A stretch of DNA of 64,000 bases from Hemibagrus wyckioides (taxonomy: Eukaryota; Chordata; Actinopteri; Siluriformes; Bagridae). The DNA is taken from contig NC_080723.1 of the NCBI RefSeq assembly GCF_019097595.1, forward strand, positions 15,196,511 through 15,260,510, read 5' to 3'. A program made the position numbers and the translations under genes. The notes beneath the pieces are model-generated. The model had not been told where the DNA came from. It worked only from the letters and a program-made list of their open reading frames with translations, and searched no databases. Of this stretch, positions 34,501 to 47,473 are shown in pieces. Numbering within the stretch: the stretch's first letter is position 1; every line of letters begins with the position of its first letter.

Positions 34501-37500
34501 AAGTGCTAACATCCTCTCTATGCCTCTCTATAATATGTCAGAAGAGAGTCACTCACAGATGGCAGCTTCTCACTCACTGCTCTCTCCATAGCAATATCCA
34601 CCATGTTTGATGACAAGTCCATTCCCAATACTTCCACCCCAAAGGTCTGTCAATCAATCAAACCAACAAACAAACAGCTAGTGAGAAAGCCATTGAGAAA
34701 ATCGTGAAATTGTTTTGTACCTCTGCCTTCACTGAGCGTTAAAACTGAATCATTAAAAACAGAGATGAAGAAACCCCACATATTTTGGGGAAAGTACCAC
34801 ACGAAAAATTAAACCATAAGAAGACAACAAAAACACAAAACAAGTTCACACAGTGATGCAACGAGGCAATGTTTGAGCAACCCTGCGGCTCACCTTGGCC
34901 ATGTAGAAATCCCCTCCACCAATTCCACAGCCCACATCGAGAACTCTTTGTCCAGGCTTAAGGTTCAGCAGGTCAACAAACTCCTGAAGGGGTAAAGAGA
35001 GAGTAAAAAAATAGTTCAGAAAAAACACTTAGTGAACAACAAAACTTTGCTTAATTTGGTTTAAACATAAAAAAATCCAGAATCCTATACCATATTTTCA
35101 TAAAGAAAAAGCAAGGACTTTCTTACCTACACAATAATAACATGAGACCACAGTGGGATTCCCTATCTTATGAACATGATTACTGGTCAAGTGCTAGCTG
35201 ACTGATTTCAGGCTCATGACATGAATCTGCATGATGTTATACTTCATGCTGCTGCCACATGGATGCATGACTCAAACAGAAATACGTGATCCCACTTAAG
35301 AGATTTTTTTTTTATTATAAGTAGAGTTTAAGACAATTGCATTTATGTTATCGCATATCTCACATATGCGCTGTGCCTAAAGTTAATAAAGTGCTATTAA
35401 ATATTAAAGTAATATTTAAAAATGGTTTCAGCACCATAAAATCCTATAGTGAACTACATATTTCATACTGTACTGCACACACTCACTCACACACACACAC
35501 ACACACACACTGATTTTTAAAACCTGTAAATTATGCTTCAGCTGTCCCTTTTCAACTAATTAATGCATACAACAGAACATGCTATTGTTTATTTGAAAAG
35601 AGTACTATTGCCCCCATATGGAAAATACATCACATTACAAAACCTGTCAGGTTAGGAATCCCTGTAAAGCTTTATATTTATGAGCTTTACTAGCTCGCCT
35701 TCCACCCTGTATGTTTTAAATCTTAGCCCTTCCTCTTATCTGTGCTGCCTTTTCTTGCCCTCTTGCCTTGGTGGTGCTGGGTCCACCGGTACTGACGTAA
35801 CCAGAGCCAAACATCTTCTCATATCGCAGAATTCCCCTGCGTGTATACTGCTGGTTGTCCAGGAACTGCTGGAAGGTGCTGAAGCCTCCTTGGTGTTGCT
35901 GGACCAAATCCCGACAAGCTTTCTGCATCAGCCAGCACACTTGGTTCTGGTTCTTCTTCATCTGAGAGAGAGAAATGGTCTAATGGTCTCACATGGTCTA
36001 ATGTTTTCACCATTACTTATCAGTATTCTATCAGGGCCTACCTGAATAAGAGCATTTAAACCAACACCTCGCTAGCTTACATCTTTAAACATGAACAAAG
36101 ATTCAACACTCTCTATAGACTATAAACACTAAACTTATATCATAATAGGAGATATAAAACAAGCATGTTTGTGGCATGATTAAAAGTCATTAAAAGTTTA
36201 AAAGTCATGTTTCATAAACACACACACACACACAGAGCATCAGCAGATCATTATGTCCTACAGAGAAGTATTGAAGTACACTTATATATATAATTTCTGA
36301 CTAAGAAAAGAAACTAAATGATGTATACCTTTATGTAAGTCTGGACAGTTCTGCTCAGGACTGTATCAAATCCATAGGACTGTGTACCCATCTCCCCCGA
36401 CTCCGACCATGTAACTGATGCCATCAGATGGTTATAATGTGCAGGACTACGGTAGTGGGTGGGGTTAAAATCTCTCTTACTGTCTCCTGTGGAGGACAAA
36501 AAAGCAGTATTGTTAATTTTTAATACATTTATATGTATTAACAGTCCGTACAGCCGAGTCACTGACTGTCTTCAAACGACGACTGAAGACCTCTTCCTGA
36601 AACACTTTTTTCCTTGTTTTTATGTATTACTATATGTTGCATGTACATATTTTTAAAAACAAAACAAAACAAAAACTTTTAAAAGTTTTAGGCTAATATA
36701 TTCATTGATAGAGACTTTAACGCACTTTTGTACATTGCTCTGGATAAGAATGCCGAATGCCAGAAATGTAAATGTATTAATAATTGTGTTTTAAATGACT
36801 GAAAATTGTTCATAACTAATTTGTCACTTTGTGTCAGACTCTTAAGTGTTATAAAACCCAAATAAACCTACACAAATACACATGGTACAACTAATCAGTT
36901 ACAGAAACTAAAAAAAGTGAAAAAACAGGCAGTGTCTTGAAGCAAAATAATAATCTAGCAAAATAACTTGCTATATACCCAAGAGAGAGTGTAAAAATGT
37001 ATTCATTGATGGAAATATTTAGAGGTTGTAAAGGTCAATGGTGTGACGAGTAATTTACATCAATGCATCAATCAAAGCAACAATTATAAACCAATTATTA
37101 CTGATTATAATCTGATTATTATTGATTATAATAAAGGGTCAAAACTCTGGTAAGCAGAGATTTTGAACAATGTTGGTCACTTATTGTTCGTATGCTACTA
37201 AACTGAATCGAAACCTAGTGGTATTGTCGTCTATGGTTTGGAGCCAACATAAAAAATGTTGTGTTATCAGGATTTAATTTAAAACGAACAAGACCTTACA
37301 GTTCATCTATAATTTTATACCAGGAATCCATGCTTTTTTTTAGTGATATGCATGGCAGAACTATAATGGACCAATTTTCCCAAATTACAAGCGATCAAAT
37401 ACATTTATTAAGTACAAGGAGACTGAAACTACTACATGAATTTGTGTAGTGTATTTTCAAAGGTAACCTGATTGGTGAAAACAGGATTCTCTGAAGAAAA

Positions 37501-40262
37501 GGTAACCGCTGGGACGAAGCCAAGACAGCATCTTCTCTGCCAGTGAACGCAGCTCCTCATCATTCAGATACATGAGCAACCAGTTAGAAAAGATCAGGTC
37601 AAAGCTATAGAAAGAAAACCAAACAACTTTAAATGGACATATGATTCTGTTCATGTGTTACTGTATGACTAATCTACCTAGCCATCCAAACATGACTTCC
37701 TTCATTGTATTGTTTTAATACCAAGTATTACAATGCACTCAACCTAATTCTGTATCCATTTTCTATACCCGCTTTCCTAATTAGGGTCACGGGGTGTTGG
37801 AGCCTATCCCAGTACACATTGGGTGAAAGGCAGGGGTACACCCTGGACAGGTTGCCAGTCCATCACAGGGCCACATATTGACAGACAACCAAACACACTC
37901 ACAGCCACTCCAATGGGCAATTTGGAATTATCAATCAACCTAATGTACATGTTTTTGGACTGTGGGAGGAAACCAGAGTACCCGGAGTAAACCCACACAG
38001 GCACGGGGAGAACAAGCAAACTCCACACAGAAAGGCCCCTGCCTGTTTGAACCCGGGATTCGGACCCAGGGCCTTCTTGCTGTGAGGCAACAGTGCTAAC
38101 CACTAAGCCACCGTGCTGCCCCAGAATAACATCTTGCAGCAAAAATTTTCAATTCTAATTAAAACCTAGGGGTTTTGGATCAAGCCAATGACTTGCACCA
38201 GTAAAACAGACCCCAGCTACAGAACCTGCATTACTGCATTCTTCTAGTAATGGTGAGTCAAGGTGACTGAATGTGTTATTTCATGCATTTTGGATGGCAA
38301 ACTAACCTGTAACACAACTTCTACTTTATGAGACATGGTTTCATGCAGAAATTAAAGTTCACCTGCTGCCTTAAAAATGTGAGTAAACTCAAGTTGTAGA
38401 TAACCTTTATTTAAATTCACAAGTAGTCAAGACCATGGATTACATTATGTTTCATTTTTGATAACTTGATTTTGCTATTCAAATCTCGTCAGGAGTTAAA
38501 ATGAAGAAATAAGTTCACGTAAATGAATGGGACACCCATGTTTAACACTGTACAAATCAGCCAAATAATATTTATGGCTTGTCACACCATGGTTGTGCCA
38601 TACAAAGTTCATTCACATTGGCTTATTTGTTTTCTCATTCATCCAATTCATGAGAATACATGAGAAAATGTAAAATGGAAAATATCTTTATTCTCATGCC
38701 CACCTCTTTTTGGGAAACTCCAGCTGTGTGACATCTGCTTGGATAAATTTTCCGTTTCCAAGGTGACTGTTCTCTTCCTTGTTTTTTTCCACAAAGTTCT
38801 CCATAAAGTCCACAGCTGTCACATGACGTGCTTTGCCAATGAGATGACTTGTGTATCGTCTGGAACAATCAAAGGTCACATTTTATAAAAACAGCTGGAC
38901 AGCTCCTGAAGCAGTTAAATAATCACTATCATGACTATGGAAGACTTTTAATGTTCCTGCTCGTTGTCTTTTTGAAAGCAATTTTTAATCTTCCATAAAT
39001 CGTGTCATCAGGTCTGAGATTTTGAACTTCTGCAGTTTTGTCCCTAAGGAATTTAATAAGTTTAATTCTTATAAAATAAACATATTGCATTTTTCTCTAA
39101 TGCCTGTATTATAAACTCTGTTCTGCTTGGACTGACCTTTTACCCATATGTGTAATATGCCAAAAATGTTAATACGCTACCAACATTCTGAATAGATTAT
39201 CCATTTGAATATTTGCTAAGAGATGAGAAGGCCAAGTCCATGTTTTGCCTGTGATGTGTATTAATGTATTACTAAATATTCTGATCAATTGGCTTTATTG
39301 TCATTATCCTTCTGAACAAAATAAGGATGATGAGAAGGCAAACATAAGCACCTCTATGAAGACATAATAAATATATGACAAAAAACAGTACATAAAGTAA
39401 AAAATTAAATAAATTAGGAAATTATTTACAAGATACACCCAAGGACCAAAAAATAAAAATAAACATGCACCATTAAAACAGCACCAGTTTTAGTTATTTC
39501 TATTAATGAAAGTTTTTGTGTTTGCTGTAGCTAGATTACACTGTTTACTTTTTACATGCTTTTTTTCCCCAAAGAATTTTTTGGTGTAGTTCCGTTTTTT
39601 TGGTAGTAATTTAAATAATTAGACAAAAGATAGATATTAAGGATAGATACATGAAACTGTGGTGAACAGGTGTGTGAACCTGAAGCACCATGTTTATTAT
39701 TATTTTTTTTACTTATTTATCATATTCCACTGATTAACAGCAACAACCTAGACTCTGAAATTATAATGGGACATAGGAAAAAGAGGGACCAACTATATGT
39801 GATAACATTTATTATACTGATTAAAAGGACAGAATTAACCAGATAGTTAGGAGATGTAAGCATATTGGCATATAAGAGATATAAGCAAAGAGAGATGATG
39901 TAGCTTTTTGGCAGTTTATTGCAATAAGATAAGAAAGAAAGTGGAATAGAATTTATTGGGTAAGTTGTAATTTCTGCATATTAGTGTTATTTTATTAATA
40001 TGTTATTTTAATAATTCAGAACAGTCAAACTAAACACCGTTCCACGACGATGTTATAAAAGGGTTAGACTGGTAAACAATAGATATATATCTCAAAATAA
40101 CTCAACAGATCATGAAACAATTGTGGTTTTATTTTGTTTATTTCCTCATGATTTCAAACTGTATTCCTGGTTATAGCACAGCCGACATCTAATGTGTTTC
40201 TGCTTGTCTTTATTTGACAGCTCTGATAGCTCTGCACCTCTAACTCTAGTTTAGCTTCTGTC

Positions 40263-40306
<44 letters not shown>

Positions 40307-43300
40307 TACAGTAAGGCCACTAACCCAATGCCAGCACCTAGTTCTAATACATCAATGCCATCCAGGCTGGGCAGAATCTCCAGGATCTCAGGTAGCTCAT
40401 GCTTGGTCAGCTGCTGTGCATTGGAGTCCAGCATCATCTCCTCCACTGTGGCCTGCTGAGAGTGCTCCTTCCAGAATGCAGTCATGGTGGTTCGCTCTTT
40501 TCCCATGGAAATAGAATTGAAAACATTTAGTTTTGCATACAGATTTGAATACAAATTAAATGTGACTTAATGTGTGCTTATTTAAAAAGTAATAATAATA
40601 ACAATGAAAAAAACCCTGATTCAAAATATACTTATATTCATACTAGCACAAAACATACACTGACTGAAGTTTTTGTGTATATTTTTTTTATTTTTCCTCC
40701 ATTTTCTACCTTATTTGGTCTTGGTTAAATCCCATTCACTAACCACCTCTTCACTTGCATACCACGCCTACCAACCAGGGAGGGTGAAAGCTAACACAAG
40801 TTATAATGTTATAACGGGATCATGGAATTGTATAACCTATAATGCATGCCATTTGCTATCACATATACCCAGGATACACATCTTCAGATTTTGCATCATG
40901 TTGCATCCTGTCACAAAGTATTGTCACACCCCTACCAGGCAGCGTCACAGAGTATCATAAAACACTCAGAGAATACACTAGAAACAGAGGAATCCAACAT
41001 GCAATCATATCAGCTTCTCCCAGATTTACCAACAGGCTCAATAACTGACCCCACAGAACATGATCAGGGGACTGAATTCTCAGAGTCAAAGCTGTGCTAC
41101 ATTCTAGATAATGCAACCCCACTTGATAAAAAAATTAGCACTGATATAATGATTTATGTTCTATAATTAAAACATAAATGCAGTCAAACTAAATTAGTAG
41201 CATTCCAAATTGCAGCAGAAAACTACTGTATAATTACTATAACCACTAAGTGATTAGATTTTCATCTACAGCTCATATTGATTTCACTATTTTGCCCTAT
41301 AAATCATCTTGGATAAGAGACCACTTATATAAAAAGCAGTAAAAAAACAACAACTTTAGACCACTATCAAACCGTTCTATTATCTTCAAGAGGTTGTAAC
41401 GCTGCAGTTAGGCTCATAGTTGGCTTAATTTCCTTGTATTGGAATCAAATCTATAAAATCTGTCAGTCAGGAATTAGGCCTCCTCATATTATTGAGACAA
41501 TACTGGTTAAAGTGGTAAATGACGTACTTCTGCTGTAATCTAATCAGAGTTGTTTCTCTTTGCTTGTGTTCCCTGATCTTAGTGCAGCTTTTGATAAGAG
41601 ATCACAATATTCTTCTACACAGATTATAAAATGTTGCTGTAGATAGATCTTTCCTGTCCCAGCTCTTATCTGAATGATCATTATCAGTTTTTTTGTTAAT
41701 GGTGAGTTAAATAAAATAAAAGATGGATTCCAAAAATGTCTGTTCTATGTCACCCAAGAGGTGGTACATATAGAGAAAGAGCACTGGGCCTATATTATTA
41801 CAATTTCTATTATTCATAAACATGGTATTAGATTTTCACTGCAACTGAATGCTGCAGCATATCAAGATGATTTATACCAGCACTATGAACTTTAGTTATA
41901 CTGAAAAACTAGTTTGTTGCCTTTATGTTGGACCATTGTAACACCTTGCTGTCTGGATGTTCCAGTAGGTGCATAAACCAGCTCCAGTTAGTCCACAATG
42001 CAGCAGCCAGAGACCTTAATAGAACCAGATTTGATCACATTACCCCTATCTTATCCACACTGCACTGGCTCCCAGTAAAATTTTGCACTGATTATAAAAT
42101 ATTCCTAATGACATATAAGGCACTGAATGATCTCACTCCATAGTACCTGAGCAAACATTTGGTTTATTCTGACCCTTATGATTTAACCAAAAGGTGCAGG
42201 CTCTTCACTGGTACCTAGAATAAAGAAGACTACAGCAAGGGGCAGATATTTTATCTAAAATATCCTTCCAATTAATGTTAAGGTTTCTGAACACTCAACT
42301 GTATCATATAAAGATATGTGGATATGTGGTCTCAGTAAAATAGCAGAAAAAATACACTTACTAAAAACAGATTATGCAAACTTCTCATCCATTCTTCAGT
42401 GAAAAACTTCCCTTGGATATTAGATTTATACCCAATAAAATAATAAAGGACCCAAATTCTCATACTGATGATCCTTTCAATACACTCGGTATATACTGTA
42501 CCAAGAAGATGATTTCTTCCTCATTTTGTCTAATGGAGCATTTTGCTGAGGGCACTGACAAGACCAGACTATACCTTACTATTCTGGTATACATTGTTGG
42601 GTTGTTCAAGTTCATTCAGGTGTTGGTAACTCTCAACGTCCTGTTATGATGTTACTGTAAAATTCACCTATATTTTAAGTAAACAATTAACCAAAGTGAG
42701 TTTGACTCACAGAGTCACTGGAGCTGCAATAAGGCACAGTAGACTTAAGATTTACATGATCTCAAATAAACTGTGCCAAATATTCTGGCTCCAGCTTGGA
42801 CAGTTATGCAGCTGCATAAACATATTTGTCAGCCAAAACCATAGTATTGTTTTTATATCATCACTAGTATATGTTCCCCTGCTGCTTTGTTTTTAATCCC
42901 ATTAATAATATGTTGTTAACGATTAAACTGCCAGATAAAGTGCTGCTATTGGCAATCCATTGTCTTTGTCTTTTGGTGTCTAATACAAAGCATTTTCTCC
43001 AGAGTAAAAAATACACTACAATAATCTGCTCCCAATAGTGCACGAGTGCTTTAGAAATTAACACAGGATAAAAGAAATCGAATTCAAACAGACATAAATA
43101 AATACGTTTACTACGTTTACTGATAAAGCATGATACGCAGTGCAGTAATTAATACTTTACAGAGTCTATAACTGACTTCACTTTTTATATAGTGAGGTGT
43201 AGCATTGCTTGTGCTCTCACACAGAAACACGTCAGTGTGCTAAGCAAACACATTGTAACACCATTGTCACACACACACACACACACAGTAGCTGCTGAAG

Positions 43301-43714
43301 TACTGATGAATCATGATAATCCATAGAAAAGCACAGCTGTCAGTCAAAGCTTGTGCTCGCAGAACATGCGCATGGGCACTGCCTATAAGTCATTCACACC
43401 CCAACCTTAAAAGCAAATGAATTTACATGTAAAGTTAATCACTCTGTGAAATATTTTTGCACTCTTACCTTTATCCATAATTTGTAAAAAAAATAAAAAA
43501 TAAATAAAAAAATAAAATAAGTTCAAACTTGTGCTGCTTTACAAGATCAAATATACAAAGAGTAGGTAATGTGGTTTGTAAGTCTCTAAAAAATGATTAA
43601 GTAGTAATAATCCGATAGTCAAACTGTCAGACTGACAGCTATTCGTTCACCCCCTCTTTAAATACTGTCACTTTCCAGCTGTGATTGCATACGCACATAA
43701 CCCCACACACTGAT

Positions 43715-43767
<53 letters not shown>

Positions 43768-43768
43768 C

Positions 43769-43802
<34 letters not shown>

Positions 43803-44595
43803 TGTGTATGTATGTGTGTATTAGTGGCTCTTTAAAGCACGGCTGCAATGGAAGGCCATAAAATCATGCAGTCATTGGTCAAGAGCTTCAGTTAAAGTTA
43901 CGCTCTAACATCAGTAATCTCATCATCATTAATCTCCTAGGATTTTCATGTATACTGTAACTATTAAACAGAAACATCAAGGGAGCAAGTAGCCAACACC
44001 TTGTTAATGTTATAGAGTTCAGAGGAAAATGGATAGACTGGTTCAAGCTGACAGACAGGATAAAAATACATCTGTACCATTCTGTACAATCAGAAAAGCA
44101 TCTCAGAATACACAGGTCTAACCAGTTTTAGAATGGACCGCCTATTCATTTAGATGGTAAACTTTTCTAAGGGTCTGAAATATTAAATCTTAAACAGCTT
44201 AGTGGCCTCGCACATCTAAAGGGGTTGGGGGTTTGATTCTCGCCTCCACCCATCCAAAGACATGGGGTTGTGGGCTGATTGTCGTCTCTAAATTGTCTGC
44301 AGTGTGTGTGTGTGTGTGTCCTACAATGGGTTGGCACCCTGTTCGGGGTATCCCCTGCCTTGTGCCCTGAGTCTCCTGGGAAAGGCTCCAGGTTACCTGC
44401 AAGCCTGTGTAGGCTAAAGGGTTCAGAAAATAGATGGAGCATGAACTTTAATACAATCAAAAGCCATGATCGTTGCATGTATAACCGGAAAAACACGGAC
44501 TGACACGAGCCAGGCGGTCTGTCAGGTGTCTTTATGTAAACGTGTAAGTGTGACGTGTTAAACAACTCACCTGTCCTATTGTCTCCACGTGACAT
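31584..44595 (-). CDS. pmt: Phosphoethanolamine N-methyltransferase, two methyltransferase domains, complete, 12 coding exons
   Basis: Uses S-adenosylmethionine to methylate phosphoethanolamine stepwise to phosphocholine, feeding phosphatidylcholine synthesis; cytosolic. Exons: 44571-44595, 40325-40496, 38704-38859, 37468-37604, 36329-36486, 35767-35961, 34894-34983, 34557-34646, 34342-34464, 33634-33765, 32736-32852, 31584-31694; total 1506 nt, 501 residues. The N-terminal domain has SAM motif [10 protein letters not shown] (58-66), then VTAVDFME and [17 protein letters not shown]. The C-terminal domain has [11 protein letters not shown] (295-305), [35 protein letters not shown] and the end [13 protein letters not shown], all close to plant, nematode and fish PMTs. 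Both SAM sites look intact. The first exon (MSRGDNRT) is placed by an in-frame ATG and a GTGAGT donor 4 kb upstream; if wrong, Met14 in exon 2 is an alternative start. One intron uses a GC donor. Mammals lack this gene. Confidence 0.95.
31780..32675. mobile_element. Foldback pair of degraded Tc1-like (family B) copies in the last pmt intron
   Basis: The plus-oriented arm runs from about 31786 (CTCACTGGCAACTTTATAAG) through GCAGAAAAGCATCTCAGAAT near 32200 to about 32300. The reversed arm runs from about 32342 (TCTAGTCTGGCCATTTTC) through AACTCTAGAGACTGTT to CCTATTAAAGTG at 32671. Together they make a palindrome-like unit of about 0.9 kb with the same layout as 1100-1990. It lies in the intron between pmt exons 11 and 12. 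Confidence 0.65.
32709..32888 (-). repeat. Complementary dinucleotide repeats bracketing pmt exon 11
   Basis: On the pmt transcript, a UG tract (plus-strand CA at 32861-32888) ends a few bases before the acceptor of exon 32736-32852. A CA tract (plus-strand TG at 32709-32727) begins 9 bases after its donor. The two tracts can base-pair across the exon. The acceptor has almost no other pyrimidine tract. Confidence 0.85.
34313..34338 (-). repeat. (GU)n immediately after the donor of pmt exon 9
   Basis: The donor GTAAGT at the end of exon 34342-34464 runs straight into a GTGTGT repeat on the transcript. GU repeats so close to a splice site are known binding places for splicing regulators such as TDP-43 and CELF proteins; any effect here is inference. 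Confidence 0.8.
34984..35766 (-). other. GC-AG intron of pmt
   Basis: Exon 35767-35961 ends GGACCCAGCACCACCAAG and is followed by GCAAGAGG, so the donor is GC rather than GT. The acceptor CCCCTTCAG precedes GAGTTTGTTGACC. The join gives [15 protein letters not shown], which matches other PMTs. No in-frame GT donor nearby gives this text. Confidence 0.85.
36545..36780 (+). mobile_element. L2-like LINE 3' end fragment
   Basis: ACGACTGAAGACCTCTTCCT matches the LINE end text CTAAAGACCTACCTCTTCCT at 58.5 kb. It ends with TTGCTCTGGATAAGAATGCC and AATGCCAGAAATGTAAATG, the L2-type tail. No frame is preserved. It lies in the pmt intron between exons 4 and 5. Confidence 0.6.
37747..38121 (-). mobile_element. 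tRNA-derived SINE (head GGGCAGCACGGTGG), near full length
   Basis: On the minus strand the head reads GGGCAGCACGGTGGCTTAGT with pol III box A (TGGCTTAGTGGTTAGC) and box B around CCCGGGTTCAAAC. A body follows with GTGTGGAGTTTGCTTGTTCT, TTTCCTCCCACAGTCC and CTGTCCAGGGTGTACCCCTG, ending ATAGAAAATGGATACAGAA. This is a very widespread fish SINE. It lies in the pmt intron between exons 3 and 4. Confidence 0.85.
40263..40303 (+). repeat. (AAT)n microsatellite beside a pmt exon
   Basis: About 41 bases of AAT/ATT triplets lie some 20 bases from the donor of pmt exon 40325-40496, inside the following intron. Confidence 0.9.
41390..42260 (+). pseudogene. Degraded LINE reverse transcriptase (Rex1/CR1/L2 type)
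   Basis: Broken frames still show reverse-transcriptase landmarks. Around 41460-41530 the translation resembles QSGIRPPH...[11 protein letters not shown]. Around 41575-41650 it resembles the catalytic LSAAFD...HNILLHRL region. At 41925-42143 an open stretch reads [15 protein letters not shown] and [12 protein letters not shown], the conserved C-terminal part. Many stops and shifts make it non-functional. It lies in the long first intron of pmt. Confidence 0.7.
43717..43799 (+). repeat. (GA)n followed by (GT)n microsatellite
   Basis: A GA tract from 43717 to about 43768 is followed directly by a GT tract at 43770-43799. It lies in pmt intron 1. Confidence 0.95.
43855..44130 (+). mobile_element. 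Degraded Tc1-like family B copy
   Basis: AAAATCATGCAGTCATTGGT, AAGAGCTTCAGTTAAAGTTA and CAGAAAAGCATCTCAGAATA match the plus-oriented arm of the 31780-32300 copy. There is no reverse arm next to it and no reading frame. Confidence 0.55.
44196..44436 (+). mobile_element. Degraded SINE-like element
   Basis: Shares the body of the SINE at 37747-38121: GATTCTCGCCTCCACCCATC, GGGTTGGCACCCTGTTCGGG, and GGCTCCAGGTTACCTGCAAG with an end like GAAAATAGATGGA. A GT microsatellite interrupts it at 44302-44319. Confidence 0.5.
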
Positions 44596-47438
44596 TATGC
44601 TGACAATAAACTGATGAATCATAAGAAATACAATACAATAAACGACGAGTCCCCAAGGCAAACAGCACCGTGACCAGCTATAATAGACAATTGAGCATCG
44701 ATACCATACAATAATCCATTCATACAGTGCAGCAGCTTGTTTTGAACGGGTTTAGACATATATACCTCAGTTCAACTGAGTTGGAGGTGTAGACATTAAC
44801 CAGGATTTCAGCAAAATGTTCTTTACTTCACAAACCACACAAAAGAAACGACACTTTTCCATAGAATTCTGTATTGCGAATGAATGATATTGACTTTTCT
44901 GGACATTTGCGAGTATTTCGCGTAATACTAATGTAAGGACATTATCCACTCTAAAATCCCCCCCTTCCACTCCACAATCTTTGCTATATATAATAGAAAT
45001 TTATTTATGTATTTATATTTTAACTCTTTTTTTTGTAGAAACGTATTAGATTTCATTAAGTATATTTGCTTTAAAACACGTTCCTGGCGGCTGTGGAGTG
45101 AGCTTAAACTCGCCCAATCTGGCATCCCTGTCATAACCGGTCAGTCCACTCCTCCTCCCCTAAGCATGGATCAAGGCGCAGCCTGTGTGTGATTCCTCTT
45201 GTGCTTGTGCAGTTCTCTTTTCTAGACACAATATGTTACTCTGTAAAAGCATATATTAATATATTAAAACAGTATTTTTGTTCGTATTAATACAGTAAAA
45301 CAGTCTGATTGATATTTGTTCCAAATTTGTGGAACCCAATCATGCTGTAACTACATTCACATTCAGGTTCCACATCACACTCCAGCTTTTTGCTGGATAC
45401 TTTGCTGATTTCTTCTTGCATCAATTAAGCTACAATTTTTTAAATGATTATTTCAAGAATTATGACATTTAAATAGAAATAGTCTAGACTAGAAAGCATT
45501 ACATCTTGGCAGAAACCCAAAAGGCACTGATTGAAATTCCATCAGCTCTAAACCCAATTATCCTTTCCTTATAAAAAAAGGTTTCTCAAACATAAGGACT
45601 ATTTCATTTCAAACTTTAGGATTCCCAATGGGAACCTTTCTCCATATCATCAGTTTCATCTGAACACTATCTGAGGGTATCTAACTATTCTGCTCTATTA
45701 ATCAATAATAATTTAATCTGTTAGAAGATAGCTAATAGAAACTAACCACAGCATGTTCCTAAGAGGTCTTTTAATCCTGTACAATTTATCCATTCACTTT
45801 ATGAATCATATCTAGTTGATTCAGGTGTAATCACAGTACAGCGTTGAATATTAAGACACTCTCCATTGAGTATTATTAACTTAAGATCAACTATGAATCT
45901 AATACATTATATACAGTATATACAGTAATCATATACAGTAATAATATTATGTGGCCATTCAGATATTCTGTATACTAATACAATTATGTACTAGCCGTTA
46001 AAAATCTAGATTTTGCTGAAATGTCTAATGAATGTGTAGGAAAATACTATAAATCTTCAGAAATCTGCTAATTAAAGTAATATTTCATACTAATAACCAA
46101 TTGCATTATCTCTCTTCTTATATCTAACTTAGAGACATTTCTGTCTAAAATAATTAAATAAATAATTAAATACATAAATAAATAAATAGAAGCTGTCATG
46201 AACCAAGTCCAATTTATTTAATGCCAGAATCTGTTGAGAAATACATAATGGTTGCTATAAAGCCGTCCTATAATTATTCATAGTGTGATGTTTTATAGTG
46301 TAATGATTTACGGTGTGATGTGATCTCATCACATTACTCATGTTTTATAATGTCTTTCACAAGGCCATTACTTTATCTTGACATAAAAAAACAACAACAA
46401 TAACTGACAATTGCATAAAGATATCATGTATTGTTTTTTTCCATACTTTCAGACTGATTGACATTGCCATATAATAGCTAGATGAATTATTTAGCTTGCA
46501 AGGCAGATTTTTGCACTGAGCTGGTCCATTAACCATCAGGTCAGGATGGTTAGGCATATTGTGTGTTGCATAATAGAAGTCAGTGTTTAATTGTGACGCA
46601 AGAAGTGGTCTTATAGTGTAAACCAACCCCATATGAACACGACAGTCTGCTTATCAGCTGCAAGCCCTGAGGTAATCACTGACCAGGTGAAGTTCCTGGT
46701 GGGACACGGCAACCTTGATGGAAGCGTAAATGTACAACTCAGACCAAACTGATAACACAGTTTAACCTTTGACATGATTCCAACACCACAATTCCAAAGT
46801 CCAGTGTTTGGATGACCTATAAGTTTATAATATCCCCCTCCCTTTTTCTTTCAGCTGAATGAGGCACTAATAACTAGTACAGGGGGAGGGACAAAACTGA
46901 GCATCTGTTGCAAGACAAAACTGATTCACATGAATATGACTTCATGTTCACATTTTGTAGTTTCGACTAATGGAATGGAAGACCAGAGACATCATAGTAT
47001 AGCTGAACTCATACATTAGCAGTCTCTGCTATTAAACTCATTATTCAGCTAAATCATGCACTTCCTAATAAGTCATTGAGCCATTTTCTTTCATCGCACA
47101 GAGATGTATATAGATTCTCTGGAATACTATGTCTAATAAAGAAGCATAGTCACAGAGAAAGAGCGGTCTTTGCTCTTTCTTTGATTTTTAGATCTCTATA
47201 GTGGGTGAAGCACTTGGGTAAAAATAATAAGCAGGGTTGCCAGGTTTTAACCACTACATCTGGTCTCTGCAGCAACATTTACAGCAAAATTACATTGTAC
47301 AATCTATTCAAAAAGTCTGAAACTAGTGCAAAAGTTACTGGGGAAAAAAATGGGAGAACAAGTTCACTGTGGTGCACACAAATATTTGATTCGCAAATAT
47401 GCCTCCAAAACCTCCAAACCCCTTTCTTTCCCCCTTTC

Positions 47439-47473
<35 letters not shown>

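Noticed and set aside
41925..42143. 72-codon open frame that looks like a conserved protein
   Set aside because: It is the C-terminal part of a degraded LINE reverse transcriptase, not a host gene.
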